Below, in pieces: positions 17,458-26,711 of a stretch of DNA of 64,000 nucleotides. Numbering within the stretch: the stretch's first letter is position 1; each line of letters starts with the position of its first letter. The translations under genes were made by a program, and so were the position numbers. Source of the stretch: Collinsella sp. TF06-26 (GTDB taxonomy: Bacteria > Actinomycetota > Coriobacteriia > Coriobacteriales > Coriobacteriaceae); NCBI RefSeq assembly GCF_002232035.1, contig NZ_NKXR01000001.1, forward strand, positions 8,574-72,573. The letters run 5' to 3'. The notes beneath the pieces are model-generated. The model did no database searches. It saw only the letters and a program-made list of their open reading frames with translations, and had not been told where the DNA came from.

Positions 17458-18384
17458 ATGGAAGCACAGGAAAACTCCCAGACTGAGCAGAATGCTCAGG
17501 CGCCCAAGAAGCGCGAGCTGGCGCTCGTATCGCGCAGCACCTATATCAAGGAGAAGGCGCTGCAGTGGATTTTCTTTGCCTGCGCGTTCTTGGCGGTTGT
17601 TACCGTCATCCTGATTTTTGTCTTTACCACGTACTCGGCGCTGCCCGTCTTTACCGACATCGGTCTGGCGGACTTCTTTAGCTTTACGTGGGCGCCCTCT
17701 GAGGGCCACTACGGCATCGTGTCGCTGCTTGCCGGCTCGGGTCTGGTGACCGTCGGTGCGCTCGCCATGGGTGTGCCCCTAGGCGTGGGCACGGCCGTGT
17801 ATCTGGTCGAGATCGCCAGCAAGCGCGTGCGCAAGCTCATCAGCCCTGCCGTTGACCTGTTGGCCGGCATCCCTTCTATCATCTATGGCTTCTTTGGCAT
17901 GATCATCATCCGTCCGTTTATCGCGCAACTGACCGGTGGTCTTGGTTTTGGTGCGCTGACGGCGTGGTTCGTGCTTGCCATCATGATCGTCCCTACCATC
18001 ACGACGCTTACCATCGATGCCCTCAATTCCATTCCCATGGGTATTCGCGAGGCATCGTATGCCATGGGTGCTACTAAGTGGCAGACCATCTATAAGGTCG
18101 TGCTACCTGCCGCCAAGCTGGGTATCGTGGATGCGATCGTGCTGGGTATGGGCCGTGCCATCGGCGAGACCATGGCCGTGCTCATGGTCGTGGGTAACGC
18201 CCCGGTTATTCCCGACAGCATTGCGAGCCCCATCTCGACGCTCACGAGCCAGATCGCGCTCGACATGAGCTATTCCTCGGGTCTGCACCGCTCGGCGCTG
18301 TTCGGCATGGGCGTGGTCCTGTTTATCATCTCCGCCACGCTGGTGGGCGTCGTCCGTCTGATTTCCAAGAAGAAGAGGGGGTAG
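17458..18384 (+). CDS. pstC: PstC, phosphate ABC transporter permease
   Basis: Inner-membrane permease subunit forming the PstCA channel. About six transmembrane segments are seen from residue 40 on. The family's LLAGIPSIIYGFFG lies near residue 140 and the EAA loop REASYAMGATKWQTIYKVVLPAA near 200-222. ATG 17458 has AAGGGGAG 9 bases upstream; the in-frame GTG 17449 overlaps pstS and is less likely. It ends 3 bases before pstA. Confidence 0.94.
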   Translation: MEAQENSQTEQNAQAPKKRELALVSRSTYIKEKALQWIFFACAFLAVVTVILIFVFTTYSALPVFTDIGLADFFSFTWAPSEGHYGIVSLLAGSGLVTVGALAMGVPLGVGTAVYLVEIASKRVRKLISPAVDLLAGIPSIIYGFFGMIIIRPFIAQLTGGLGFGALTAWFVLAIMIVPTITTLTIDALNSIPMGIREASYAMGATKWQTIYKVVLPAAKLGIVDAIVLGMGRAIGETMAVLMVVGNAPVIPDSIASPISTLTSQIALDMSYSSGLHRSALFGMGVVLFIISATLVGVVRLISKKKRG

Positions 18385-18387
18385 GCT

Positions 18388-19293
18388 ATGTCCGATTCCG
18401 TTGACACGACGGTCGATACGACCTCGTCGCGCGAGCGCATCAAGCGTGCCCTTTCCCATGGCAAGAAAGGTCGCATCAACAAGGACCTGTCCAACAAGAT
18501 CATGCTCGGCGTATTCCGCGCGGCTGCCTACATCACCACGCTGGTGCTGGTCGCTATCATTGCCTATGTGGTCATTAACGGCCTGCCGCATATCTCGCTC
18601 GACTTTATCTTCGGTTGGCCCCAGGGCGTCAACGCCGAGGGCGGTATTTGGCCCACGATCGTCTCGACCGTCTATGTGACGGCGCTCGCCATGCTTATCT
18701 GCACGCCGATCGCTGTGCTGGCAGCCGTCTATCTGGCCGAGTACGCCAAGCAGGGCAAGATCGTCGAGCTCATTCGCTACGCTGCTGACGCTTTGGCCTC
18801 GGTGCCCTCCATCGTTATGGGCCTGTTTGGCTACGCCTTGTTTGTCGAGGCTATGGGTCTGGGCCTTTCGATGGTCTCGGCCGCTCTGGCGCTTGCGCTC
18901 TTGATGCTTCCCATCGTCATGCGCACCACCGAAGAGGCCATTCGCGCCGTTCCGCGCTATATCCGTTGGGGCGCGTATGGCCTGGGCGCCACCAAGTGGC
19001 AGGTTGTCTCCAAGATCGTGCTTCCTTCTGCCTTTGGCCGTATTGCCACGGGCATTGTCCTTGCCATCGGCCGTGCCATTGGCGAGACCGCCGTGGTGCT
19101 CTACACCATGGGCCAGGCCATCAATCTACCTATCTCGCCGCTCGATTCCGGCCGCCCCATGACCGTTCACCTGTACCTGCTTGCCAACGACGGCATCAAC
19201 ATGAACGCAGCCTACGGCACCGCGCTCTTGCTGATGGTGATCATTCTGGCCTTCAACCTGTTTGCGCGCTTCCTGTCGCGCAAGCGTCGCTAG
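18388..19293 (+). CDS. pstA: PstA, phosphate ABC transporter permease
   Basis: Second permease of the high-affinity phosphate transporter. After a polar N-terminal 45 residues, five to six membrane spans follow. DALASVPSIVMGLFGYAL lies near residue 133 and the EAA-type loop GAYGLGATKWQVVSKIVLPSA near 195-215. The C-terminus ends in a basic FLSRKRR. The length is 301 residues. pstC is 3 bases upstream and pstB is 12 bases downstream after an AAGGAG site, so the four transport genes form one unit. Confidence 0.94.
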   Translation: MSDSVDTTVDTTSSRERIKRALSHGKKGRINKDLSNKIMLGVFRAAAYITTLVLVAIIAYVVINGLPHISLDFIFGWPQGVNAEGGIWPTIVSTVYVTALAMLICTPIAVLAAVYLAEYAKQGKIVELIRYAADALASVPSIVMGLFGYALFVEAMGLGLSMVSAALALALLMLPIVMRTTEEAIRAVPRYIRWGAYGLGATKWQVVSKIVLPSAFGRIATGIVLAIGRAIGETAVVLYTMGQAINLPISPLDSGRPMTVHLYLLANDGINMNAAYGTALLLMVIILAFNLFARFLSRKRR

Positions 19294-19305
19294 TTAAGGA
19301 GTCCC

Positions 19306-20109
<804 letters not shown>

Positions 20110-20201
20110 TCGGTGCGACTAGTCCCAAGCCGATCGGACCTGGTCCGGTGCGTATTCACTGTGCGGGCGGCATGACCGCACCCAACTGATTGGAGTGAAC
20201 C

Positions 20202-21059
20202 ATGCGTAAACTGTTTTCCCGTCAGCTCATCGAGGCCCGCCACGAGATGCTGAGCATCTACGAGGCCGTCGATCTGGCCCTCCACGATGCCGTGAAGGCC
20301 TATGTGACCGACGACCGCAAGCTCGCCACCAAGACCAAGAAGCGCACGCTTTCGATTGACGCGCGCTGCGCCAACTTGGAGGCCGTGTGCTACAACCTGA
20401 TCGCCACGCAGTCACCGGTCGCCTCCGACTTCCGCTTGCTGCAGACGATTATCTACGTCGACTTTAACCTGCAGCGCATGACCGATAAGGTTCGCCAGAT
20501 CTGCCGCGCCACGCGTCACATGGTCAAGGCCGACATCTCGCTGCCCCAGGAGCTCGTCGGTACGGTTGAGGCCGAGGCCGAAGCTGTTTACCAGGTGCTG
20601 GGCTCTTCGCTTTCTGCGCTCGTCACCAATGACATGTCCATCATCTGCAACTTGGCCGTCGAGGACGAGCCGGCGCACGCCGCCTACGAGAAGTTCTTCC
20701 GCACCTTTAACCGTATGGATACGGGCGACTTTATGGACGACGACAGCAACTATGACGACCTGCGCCGCGCTATCATGGTTTCGCGCTACCTCGATCGCAT
20801 CGCTTCGATTTCCATCGATGCCGCTTGCCGTCTGACCTTCCTGTTGACTGGTCAGCGTATGAACGCCGGCGATATCGCCCGTGTGGACGAGGATGAGCTC
20901 GAGAGCATGCGCGTGCCTTCGGGCGAGGGTGTTATCATGAGGCCCGCCGTCGACGCTCGCTACGTTGCCAAGGTGCCCGCTAACGAGGTCAGCGAGGGTC
21001 TTCGCTACCTGCTCGATCATCTTGAGGACGAGGACGATGGCGAGGACGACGAGGAGTAA
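20202..21059 (+). CDS. phoU: PhoU, phosphate signalling protein
   Basis: Cytoplasmic helical protein that links the Pst transporter to two-component phosphate signalling and limits uptake. The sequence carries the two PhoU helical repeats, with RCANLEAVCYNLIATQSPVASDFR (around residues 55-77) and the second repeat RRAIMVSRYLDRIASISIDAA near 187-207. Usual PhoU is about 220-240 residues; here an extra C-terminal stretch ends in a run of Asp/Glu. It is the last gene of the pst block, closed by a terminator. No phoR or phoB gene is present here. Confidence 0.9.
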   Translation: MRKLFSRQLIEARHEMLSIYEAVDLALHDAVKAYVTDDRKLATKTKKRTLSIDARCANLEAVCYNLIATQSPVASDFRLLQTIIYVDFNLQRMTDKVRQICRATRHMVKADISLPQELVGTVEAEAEAVYQVLGSSLSALVTNDMSIICNLAVEDEPAHAAYEKFFRTFNRMDTGDFMDDDSNYDDLRRAIMVSRYLDRIASISIDAACRLTFLLTGQRMNAGDIARVDEDELESMRVPSGEGVIMRPAVDARYVAKVPANEVSEGLRYLLDHLEDEDDGEDDEE

Positions 21060-21096
21060 GTAGCCCCGTTCGTCGAAAGATTGTAAATACCTAAGT

Positions 21097-21131
21097 GAGC
21101 GCGGCCTTGCACATGCGGGGCCGCGCTCTTG
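21097..21131 (+). terminator. Terminator after phoU
   Basis: Stem GAGCGCGGCC with GGCCGCGCTC, 10 perfect pairs, then CTTGCGTT with a short T tract. It marks the end of the inserted pst block and the return to the yggS-sepF part of the division cluster. Confidence 0.65.
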
Positions 21132-21178
21132 CGTTAGCATGGGACTACTTGTTTGGCTGTCAGCGGAGGCGATTGGCA

Positions 21179-21916
21179 ATGGATAACTATTTGGATTTGA
21201 TGCGCGCTCGCCGCGAGCAGATTCTGGAACGTTTTTATGCGGCGCTCGATCGCGCGGGCCGCCCCCACGACGCCGCGCGCCTCATTGCCGTGTCCAAGAC
21301 CGTTGGTGTCGATGAGACTGTTGCTGCCATCCAGGCGGGGTATCGCCATTTTGCCGAGAACCGCCCGCAGGAGCTGGTTCGCAAGCTCACGGGTCTGGCG
21401 GAGCATCCGGAGCTGCCCGAGGTGCGCTTCGATATGATCGGCAACCTGCAGACCAATAAGATCAATGCGGTGCTGGGCTCAGCCGAGCTGATTCACTCGG
21501 TGGGTTCGCTGCATCTGGCACAGGCGATCTCGAGCCGTGCTGTCCGCAAGATTGAGGCAGGCGAGCTCGCCGGCCCCCAGCGTGTGCTCATCGAGGTCAA
21601 TGTGAGTGGTGAGGAGTCGAAGGGAGGCTTTTCGCCCGATGAGATTCGCGCCGCCGCGGGTGAGCTTGCGGAACTTGAGGGAATTTGCGTACAGGGGCTT
21701 ATGACTATGGCGCCCCGGGGGAATAAGGATGTGGCACGCCGCACCTTTGCGGGGCTTCGTGAGCTGAGGGATGAGCTGGAGGCTGCGCATCCCGATTTGA
21801 ACCTGCCTGAGCTTTCCTGCGGCATGAGCGAGGACTTTGAGCCTGCCCTTGAGGAGGGCTCTACGCTCGTTCGCCTGGGCAGGGTAGTATTTAGCCCGGA
21901 GTTTGCAGTAAAATAA
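21179..21916 (+). CDS. yggS: YggS family PLP-binding protein (PLP homeostasis)
   Basis: Alanine-racemase-fold protein that binds pyridoxal phosphate and affects amino acid and vitamin B6 balance; no enzymatic activity is established for the family. The PLP lysine is in IAVSKTVG near residue 38. FDMIGNLQTNKIN near 83, HSVGSLHLA, EVNVSGEESKGG near 142, GLMTMAP near 178 and LSCGMSEDFEPALEEGSTLVRLG near the end are typical. ATG 21179 follows CGGAGG; upstream in-frame sequence overlaps the phoU terminator. It sits next to sepF as in most Gram-positives. Confidence 0.92.
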   Translation: MDNYLDLMRARREQILERFYAALDRAGRPHDAARLIAVSKTVGVDETVAAIQAGYRHFAENRPQELVRKLTGLAEHPELPEVRFDMIGNLQTNKINAVLGSAELIHSVGSLHLAQAISSRAVRKIEAGELAGPQRVLIEVNVSGEESKGGFSPDEIRAAAGELAELEGICVQGLMTMAPRGNKDVARRTFAGLRELRDELEAAHPDLNLPELSCGMSEDFEPALEEGSTLVRLGRVVFSPEFAVK

Positions 21917-21976
21917 GGCTCTGAAGTGCGCACTGATTATCGGGGCGCCTGCACTAAACCGCGAGAGGACACAACC

Positions 21977-22699
21977 ATGGGCTTCCTTGACGAGATTAAA
22001 AATAAGATGCACCTGGGCGGCCAGCAGGGTTACGACCAGGGTTATGGCCAGGACGACGACTACGGCTACGATGACGGCTATGACGATAGTTATCAGGGCA
22101 ACGGCTACGGCGGTGCTTCGGGCGAGGGCTTCTACACCCAAGACGAGCCGAGCAACGGCCTGCTTGGTCAGACGCGCCGCGGTGAAGCTGAGTCGGTTGC
22201 CGTGTATACGCGCTCCGGTCAGCTGGTCGGCGATGACTCCCGCCATGCCACGACGTATAACCCGCCTTCGCGCTCGCAGGACAGTGTTGCGAGCGGTTAT
22301 CGTCCTGGTGCCTATGACACGCCGTCGAGCTACGCCGAGAACACCCGCGCCCGTGCCGCCGCTGCGCCCGCGCCTGCACCGAGTGATGCCTCGGCCTATG
22401 CGAGCAATATCATCAACGCCACGCCGCAGCTGCCGGCCTATGTCCTGCGCCCCGAGAGCTATGACGACGTGGAGACCGTGGTGCGCCGCGTTCGCACCAA
22501 GCAGCCTGTCGCACTGATTTTTGTGGGCGTACGCACCGAAGTTGCTAAGCGCGTCTTGGACTTCTCTTACGGCTTTGCCTGCGGTCTGGGTGCCACGGTC
22601 AAGGAGGTGGGCGACCGCGTGTTCATGGTGCTGCCCGCCGGCTGCGAGGTCAAAGATTCCGATCTCAAGAAGCTTCGTGCCGACGGCTACCTTAAGTAA
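21977..22699 (+). CDS. sepF: SepF, FtsZ-membrane anchor with low-complexity N-terminal region
   Basis: Cell division protein that binds FtsZ and the membrane, replacing FtsA in actinobacteria. Residues 1-11 (MGFLDEIKNKM) can form the amphipathic membrane helix. Residues 14-50 are a Tyr/Gly/Asp/Gln-rich stretch, followed by a disordered linker. The SepF domain spans about residues 150-240, with VLRPESYDDVETVVRR, DFSYGFACGLGATV and VFMVLPAG. ATG 21977 has GAGAGGA upstream. Its C-terminal domain is followed by yggT with a 21-base gap. Confidence 0.92.
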   Translation: MGFLDEIKNKMHLGGQQGYDQGYGQDDDYGYDDGYDDSYQGNGYGGASGEGFYTQDEPSNGLLGQTRRGEAESVAVYTRSGQLVGDDSRHATTYNPPSRSQDSVASGYRPGAYDTPSSYAENTRARAAAAPAPAPSDASAYASNIINATPQLPAYVLRPESYDDVETVVRRVRTKQPVALIFVGVRTEVAKRVLDFSYGFACGLGATVKEVGDRVFMVLPAGCEVKDSDLKKLRADGYLK

Positions 22700-22720
22700 A
22701 GACAAGACGAGGAGATTCCC

Positions 22721-23002
22721 ATCAACATCTACACTATCGTCCAGCTGGTCAACACGCTGTTCAACTTCTATTCTACGCTCATTGTCGTCTACTGCTTTAT
22801 GACGTGGATTCCCATGAAGCAGGGTGGTTTGCTTCAGGATATTGCTGCGGTGCTCGATAGCGTGTGCGGTCCGTGGCTCAACCTGTTCCGTCGTTTCATC
22901 CCGCCGATGGGCGGTATCGATTTTTCGCCGGTCGTTGCGATTATTGCGTTGCAGTTGGTGCAGAGGCTGGTTCTGCAGCTTCTTATAGGTATACTCGTAT
23001 AG
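22721..23002 (+). CDS. yggT: YggT family membrane protein, apparently starting at a non-canonical AUC codon
   Basis: Small integral membrane protein of the YggT family, conserved near sepF and divIVA, function unclear. Translation in frame from 22721 gives INIYTIVQLVNTLFNFYS, then the family's FMTWIP and a second hydrophobic segment at the C-terminus, 93 residues in total. No ATG, GTG or TTG occurs in frame between the sepF stop (22697) and the ATG at 22799. GAGGAG at 22709-22714 lies 6 bases before ATC at 22721. Starting at 22799 would lose the first membrane segment. ATC or ATT (22715) initiation is therefore likely. Confidence 0.75.
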   Translation: MNIYTIVQLVNTLFNFYSTLIVVYCFMTWIPMKQGGLLQDIAAVLDSVCGPWLNLFRRFIPPMGGIDFSPVVAIIALQLVQRLVLQLLIGILV

Positions 23003-23063
23003 AACTGACTTAGTAACTTACGTCGGGCGTGTAGCGCCGAGGCGATGAAAAAGGAGACTTGTT

Positions 23064-23738
23064 ATGGCTATTACCCCTGCAGACATCCAGGCTCAGACTT
23101 TCTCTGAGGCCAAGCGTGGCTACGATCCCGCCGAGGTCGACGTCTTCTTGGAGACGCTGTCCTCCGAGGTTGACGCTATGCTCGCTAAGATCGTCGACCT
23201 TAAGGGTCGCCTGACTGCTACCGAGCAGCAGCTTGCCGATGCGCAGGCTCAGCTTGCCCAGGCTCAGGATGCCACCGCCCAAGCCGTTCCTGCCGCCCCC
23301 GTGGCTGCTCCCGCCCCTGACTTCTCCGCTCAGGAGCGCCAGATTTCCGCTGCCCTGATCGCTGCCCAGCAGACCGCTGAGACCATCGTCAACGATGCCA
23401 ACGAGAACGCTGAGCGTATCCGCAACGAGGCTGACGCTAAGGCACGCGAGGTTATCCGCCAGGCTCTGACCGAGAAGCAGGCCGAGCTCGAGGAAATCGA
23501 TCGTCTCAAGGCTTCCCGCGAGGAGTTCAAGGCCGAGTACCTCAAGCTCATCCAGCACTTCATGGACGATGCCCAGAACTCCTTCCCGGCCGACCTCATG
23601 GCCTCCACGCCGGTCGGTTCTGCCGCTTCTCCTGCGGTGACTGTTCCCGCCGAGCCGCTGCCCGTCGCTGACCCGGTTGTCCCCGTGGCCGATCCCTTCG
23701 CCCCGATCGACAACTTTGCCGCCGACGACCTGGACTAG
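23064..23738 (+). CDS. divIVA: DivIVA family coiled-coil protein
   Basis: Cytoskeletal protein that marks negatively curved membrane and, in actinobacteria, organises polar growth or septum placement. The N-terminal DivIVA domain is clear (ITPADIQAQTFSEAKRGYDP then AEVDVFLETLSSEVDAML, residues 2-42). A coiled coil follows to about residue 85, an Ala/Pro linker near 85-105, a second coil near 110-180, and a Pro/Ala/Val-rich tail. AAAGGAG precedes the ATG. It closes the division cluster before a strong terminator. Confidence 0.9.
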   Translation: MAITPADIQAQTFSEAKRGYDPAEVDVFLETLSSEVDAMLAKIVDLKGRLTATEQQLADAQAQLAQAQDATAQAVPAAPVAAPAPDFSAQERQISAALIAAQQTAETIVNDANENAERIRNEADAKAREVIRQALTEKQAELEEIDRLKASREEFKAEYLKLIQHFMDDAQNSFPADLMASTPVGSAASPAVTVPAEPLPVADPVVPVADPFAPIDNFAADDLD

Positions 23739-23768
23739 CATCAGAGCTACAATCTAGTGTCCTTAAGA

Positions 23769-23796
23769 GGAGCTCGCACCTGCGGGCTCCTTTTTT
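23769..23796 (+). terminator. Terminator after divIVA
   Basis: Stem GGAGCTCGCA with TGCGGGCTCC (one G-T pair), loop CC, then six T. This is the end of the dcw cluster. Confidence 0.85.
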
Positions 23797-23816
23797 GTGG
23801 CTGTATACGGGTTGGG

Positions 23817-23860
23817 AAACAAAACGCCGAGCTCTGCATGCGATAGGACAGAACTCGGCG
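23817..23860 (-). terminator. Terminator of the nitroreductase gene
   Basis: Stem 23825-23836 with 23849-23860 (11 of 12 pairs). On the minus strand it is followed by TTTTGTTT, so it serves the minus-strand gene at 23904. Confidence 0.65.
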
Positions 23861-23877
23861 AAGGGCGCGTGGTAAAA

Positions 23878-23910
23878 GGTAGATTTTAAGGTATGTCTAA
23901 AAACTACTTG
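23878..23910. repeat. Degenerate copy of the GTAGATTTT hairpin repeat
   Basis: GTAGATTTT, then GTATGTCTAAAAA, then CTAC resembles the hairpin at 44238-44270 (AGTAGATTT, GACATGTCTAG, AAATCTACT). This copy overlaps the stop codon of the nitroreductase gene. Confidence 0.4.
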
Positions 23911-24434
23911 AGGAGGAAGTTGGAGAGGGGAATAGTGCGGGCCTCGCGATGCTCGGGATCGGCGATGTGGTCGGCGGGATAGCCACAGACGAGCATGTGA
24001 TAGGGATAGACGCCCTTGGGCAGATTGAACTGCTCCTGTGCCACCTCAGGCTTAAAATGGCATACCCAGCACGTTCCCAGGCCCTGCTCGGTGGCCTCCA
24101 TCATCATCTGGTCGCACACGATGGACGTATCGATTTCACTGGAATTCATCTGGTCATACGGGCGCACCCAAGCATCATCGGTAACGCTGCAAATAAGGAA
24201 GACAAGCGGAGCTCCAAAGATAGACCCATCACGAGCAAACCGAGGCTGACAAGCAGCAGCCTTCTCCAACAGCTCAGGCGTATCCAGCACCATCACACGG
24301 GCTGGATGATTATTACAAGCAGAAGGAGCAATCCGCCCCGCCTCAACAATGGCATCCACTACCGACTGCTCAACAGGACGGTCCTCAAAAGAACGACAAG
24401 AATACCGACCACGAGCCAGATCCAAATAAGACAT
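23904..24434 (-). CDS. Nitroreductase family protein
   Basis: Flavin (FMN)-dependent oxidoreductase of the nitroreductase superfamily; the substrate is not predictable. The N-terminal ARGRYSCRSFEDRPVEQ contains the S/R FMN-binding motif, GRIAPSACNNHPARVMVL near residue 36 is typical, and EQGLGTCWVCHF near 125 is the second FMN site. There are 176 residues from the ATG at 24434, which follows AGGAGG; a longer ORF start upstream encodes a hydrophobic stretch and has no site. It is transcribed alone, away from the PiT genes. Confidence 0.85.
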   Translation of the reverse strand: MSYLDLARGRYSCRSFEDRPVEQSVVDAIVEAGRIAPSACNNHPARVMVLDTPELLEKAAACQPRFARDGSIFGAPLVFLICSVTDDAWVRPYDQMNSSEIDTSIVCDQMMMEATEQGLGTCWVCHFKPEVAQEQFNLPKGVYPYHMLVCGYPADHIADPEHREARTIPLSNFLLK

Positions 24435-24720
24435 ACAAGCCCTCCTAAAATTAAAAATCAAACAAACCAAAAGTAACCCAAAGAGTACCCAAAGCAGCAA
24501 TCAGCCAAACGCTCATCAAGGGCCAAAGTGTCCGAACGGGTACCATAGGTCCCTTCAGCCAAACCCCCATCGCGCTAAATCTATCAGCCAAAGTTCCCAA
24601 TGGTGGTGCATAAGGGAGCGGGCCCGGCCACTAATAACCTTTTGAACGACTCTGCTTGCAGCCGGAGTGAAAAAGGTTATTAGTGGCCGGGCCCGCGACC
24701 GGTGGGACATGTACCCCCAA
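24435..24720. other. Intergenic region with a 26-bp perfect inverted repeat
   Basis: Between the nitroreductase start and the DUF47 gene end there is no supported gene. The first 170 bases are A-rich and include several repeats of the form CCCAAAG or CCAAAGT with no clear periodicity. The remainder holds the inverted repeat at 24618-24696. Confidence 0.5.
24618..24696. repeat. Perfect 26-bp inverted repeat
   Basis: The arm at 24618-24643 (begins GCGGGCCCGGCCAC, ends TAATAACCTTTT) is the exact complement of 24671-24696, with a 27-base loop. It is not followed by a T run on either strand, so it is not a standard terminator. It is similar in design to the repeat at 38672-38801: a GC-rich GGCCGGG block followed by TTAGT and A/T. 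Confidence 0.85.
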
Positions 24721-25344
24721 TTAACTGTTCTTCATGACGATCGAATCCACGACATCGGCCACATTCTCACAGCAGTCGGCGCAGTACTCCAGGAAGGCGT
24801 ACACGTCACGCCAAGCGATGACCTCGAGCGGGTCCTTGCCGTTAACGTGCAGGTTACGCATGGCGTTGATATAGAGCTCGTCGGCCTCGGACTCGATGGT
24901 GTTGATCTGGATGACGAGCTCGCGCAGCGTTTTGGACTTGCGGTAGTTAGGCAGCTCGACCATCAGGTCTTTCATGGCGCGGCAGGCGTCGGTCACCTTG
25001 TGGGCGATCACGATGGCATCGGGATGGATGCTCTGGATGTTGGTGAAGTAGACGCGCTGCACGACGCCCTCGATGCGGTCGAGCACGGTGTCGAGCGAGC
25101 AGCTCATCAGGTCCAGATCCTCGCGCTCAAGCGGGGTGATAAAGGCGGTGAGCAGGGCGTCCTCAAGCTCATGGTGCTTCTTGTCGGCCGCATGCTCGAT
25201 CGCATGCATCTTGTCGAGCATATCGTGAATCTTTGCGGGATCGAAGTTCTCGAAAATCTTGGTAAGCAGCTCGGCGGCCTGGACGGCGAGGTCGGCGCAG
25301 GCGACGTAGTTGTCAAAGTAGAACGAATCGGGTTTCTTTGCCAT
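24721..25344 (-). CDS. DUF47 family PiT-associated protein
   Basis: PhoU-like helical protein of the DUF47 (PF01865) family, which is regularly encoded next to PiT transporters and thought to regulate them. Helical signatures include HDMLDKMHAIEHAADKKHHE near residue 55, EDLDLMSCSLDTVLDRIEG near 90 and the C-terminal WRDVYAFLEYCADCCENVADVVD. The length is 207 residues. ATG follows GAAAGGA. It lies 67 bases downstream of the PiT gene on the same strand, so the pair probably forms an operon. Confidence 0.88.
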   Translation of the reverse strand: MAKKPDSFYFDNYVACADLAVQAAELLTKIFENFDPAKIHDMLDKMHAIEHAADKKHHELEDALLTAFITPLEREDLDLMSCSLDTVLDRIEGVVQRVYFTNIQSIHPDAIVIAHKVTDACRAMKDLMVELPNYRKSKTLRELVIQINTIESEADELYINAMRNLHVNGKDPLEVIAWRDVYAFLEYCADCCENVADVVDSIVMKNS

Positions 25345-25411
25345 GAGTGGGTCCTTTCGAGGCGAAGACGGGTGGGTGAGGTGTTACGGTCCGGATGGAC
25401 GTTCGGTTTGA

Positions 25412-26461
25412 TTAGATGAACATCATGAACAGCTTGGCCATGACAAAGCTGATGAGTCCGCAGGCGGGGAAGGTGAAGAACCAGGTGAACATCATGTCCT
25501 TGACGACGCCGAAGTTGATGGCCGAGAGGCGTTTGACGGCACCGACGCCCATGATGGCGCAGGTCTTGATGTGCGTGGAGGACACGGGGATGCCGGTAAG
25601 GGTGGCAAGCAGCAGGTTCGCGGCGCCCGCCAGGTCGGCGGAGAAGCCCTGGTACTTTTCGAGCTTGACCATGCTCTGGCCAACGGACTTGATGATGCGC
25701 TCGCCACCCACGCTGGTGCCGATGCCCATGGTGGCCGAGCATAGCAGCATAATCCAGATGGGGATGCCGGCATCGCCGACGCTCGTCTGGCCGCTGGCAA
25801 AGGCCACGCCTAAAAAGAGCACGCCGATGAACTTCTGTCCATCCTGCGCGCCGTGCATAAAGCTCATGGCCGCAGCGCTCGCGATCTGAGCGTATTTAAA
25901 GAAGACATTGGCACGTCGCCTGTTGGCGGCGGCGAAAAGAATCGAGACGAGCTTGCACAGGACCCAGCCCATGACAAAGCCCAGACCGATGGAGAGCGCC
26001 AGGCCGTAGATGACCTTCATCCACTCGTGGACGTTGACGCTGCTCGCACCGCCGAGGGCGATGGCGGCACCGGTCAGGCCGGCGATAAGGCTGTGGCTTT
26101 GCGAGGTGGGGATGCCAAAACGCGACGCTGTGGCGCCGTAGACGACGATGGAGAACAGCGCCGCGCACAGACAGGCGAGCGCCATGGTGCTGTTTCCGCC
26201 AAAGTCGACAATATGGGAGATGGTGTTGGCGACGCTCGCGTTAAAGTGCGTCATGATGAGCACGCCCAAGAAGTTGAATGCGGCACTCATGAGAATGGCG
26301 GCGCGGGCGGGCATGCAACGCGTAGTGACGCAGGTCGCGATGGCGTTGGGTGCGTCGGTCCATCCATTGACGAAGATGGCGCCGAGCGCGAGGATCACGG
26401 TGACGGCAAGGACTGGGTTCGACACAAGTTGGCCGAGGAAGGTTGAGAACGTTACGTCCAT
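25412..26461 (-). CDS. pit: PiT family inorganic phosphate transporter
   Basis: Low-affinity phosphate (metal-phosphate)/H+ symporter, membrane. Both PiT signature repeats are present: FVNGWTDAPNAIATCV near residue 30 and TGIPVSSTHIKTCAIMG near 290, with GIPTSQSHSLIAG near 115 and MSFMHGAQDGQKFIG near 198. The length of 349 residues with about ten spans matches bacterial PiT. It gives this genome a second phosphate importer 5 kb from the pst genes. DUF47 follows. Confidence 0.93.
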   Translation of the reverse strand: MDVTFSTFLGQLVSNPVLAVTVILALGAIFVNGWTDAPNAIATCVTTRCMPARAAILMSAAFNFLGVLIMTHFNASVANTISHIVDFGGNSTMALACLCAALFSIVVYGATASRFGIPTSQSHSLIAGLTGAAIALGGASSVNVHEWMKVIYGLALSIGLGFVMGWVLCKLVSILFAAANRRRANVFFKYAQIASAAAMSFMHGAQDGQKFIGVLFLGVAFASGQTSVGDAGIPIWIMLLCSATMGIGTSVGGERIIKSVGQSMVKLEKYQGFSADLAGAANLLLATLTGIPVSSTHIKTCAIMGVGAVKRLSAINFGVVKDMMFTWFFTFPACGLISFVMAKLFMMFI

Positions 26462-26711
26462 ATATGGGCTTTCTCGAAGTTTGCAGGCACGTTACAGAAA
26501 CATGATAAATCGTATCACCTCCTGCGGGTTTCTTTACCGAGTTCTGATGGGAGCAGTGAATTTTTTGGCACTAAAATTGAATATTATCCCTGTTGACCGC
26601 GGGTGTTCTTTTTGCTAACACGCCATGCGGACACATGCGATCGCTCCGACACCCCAAAACCACAGTCTGTTCGCTTTACAATATGCAAACATGCGTTCGA
26701 TAATAGGAGGC

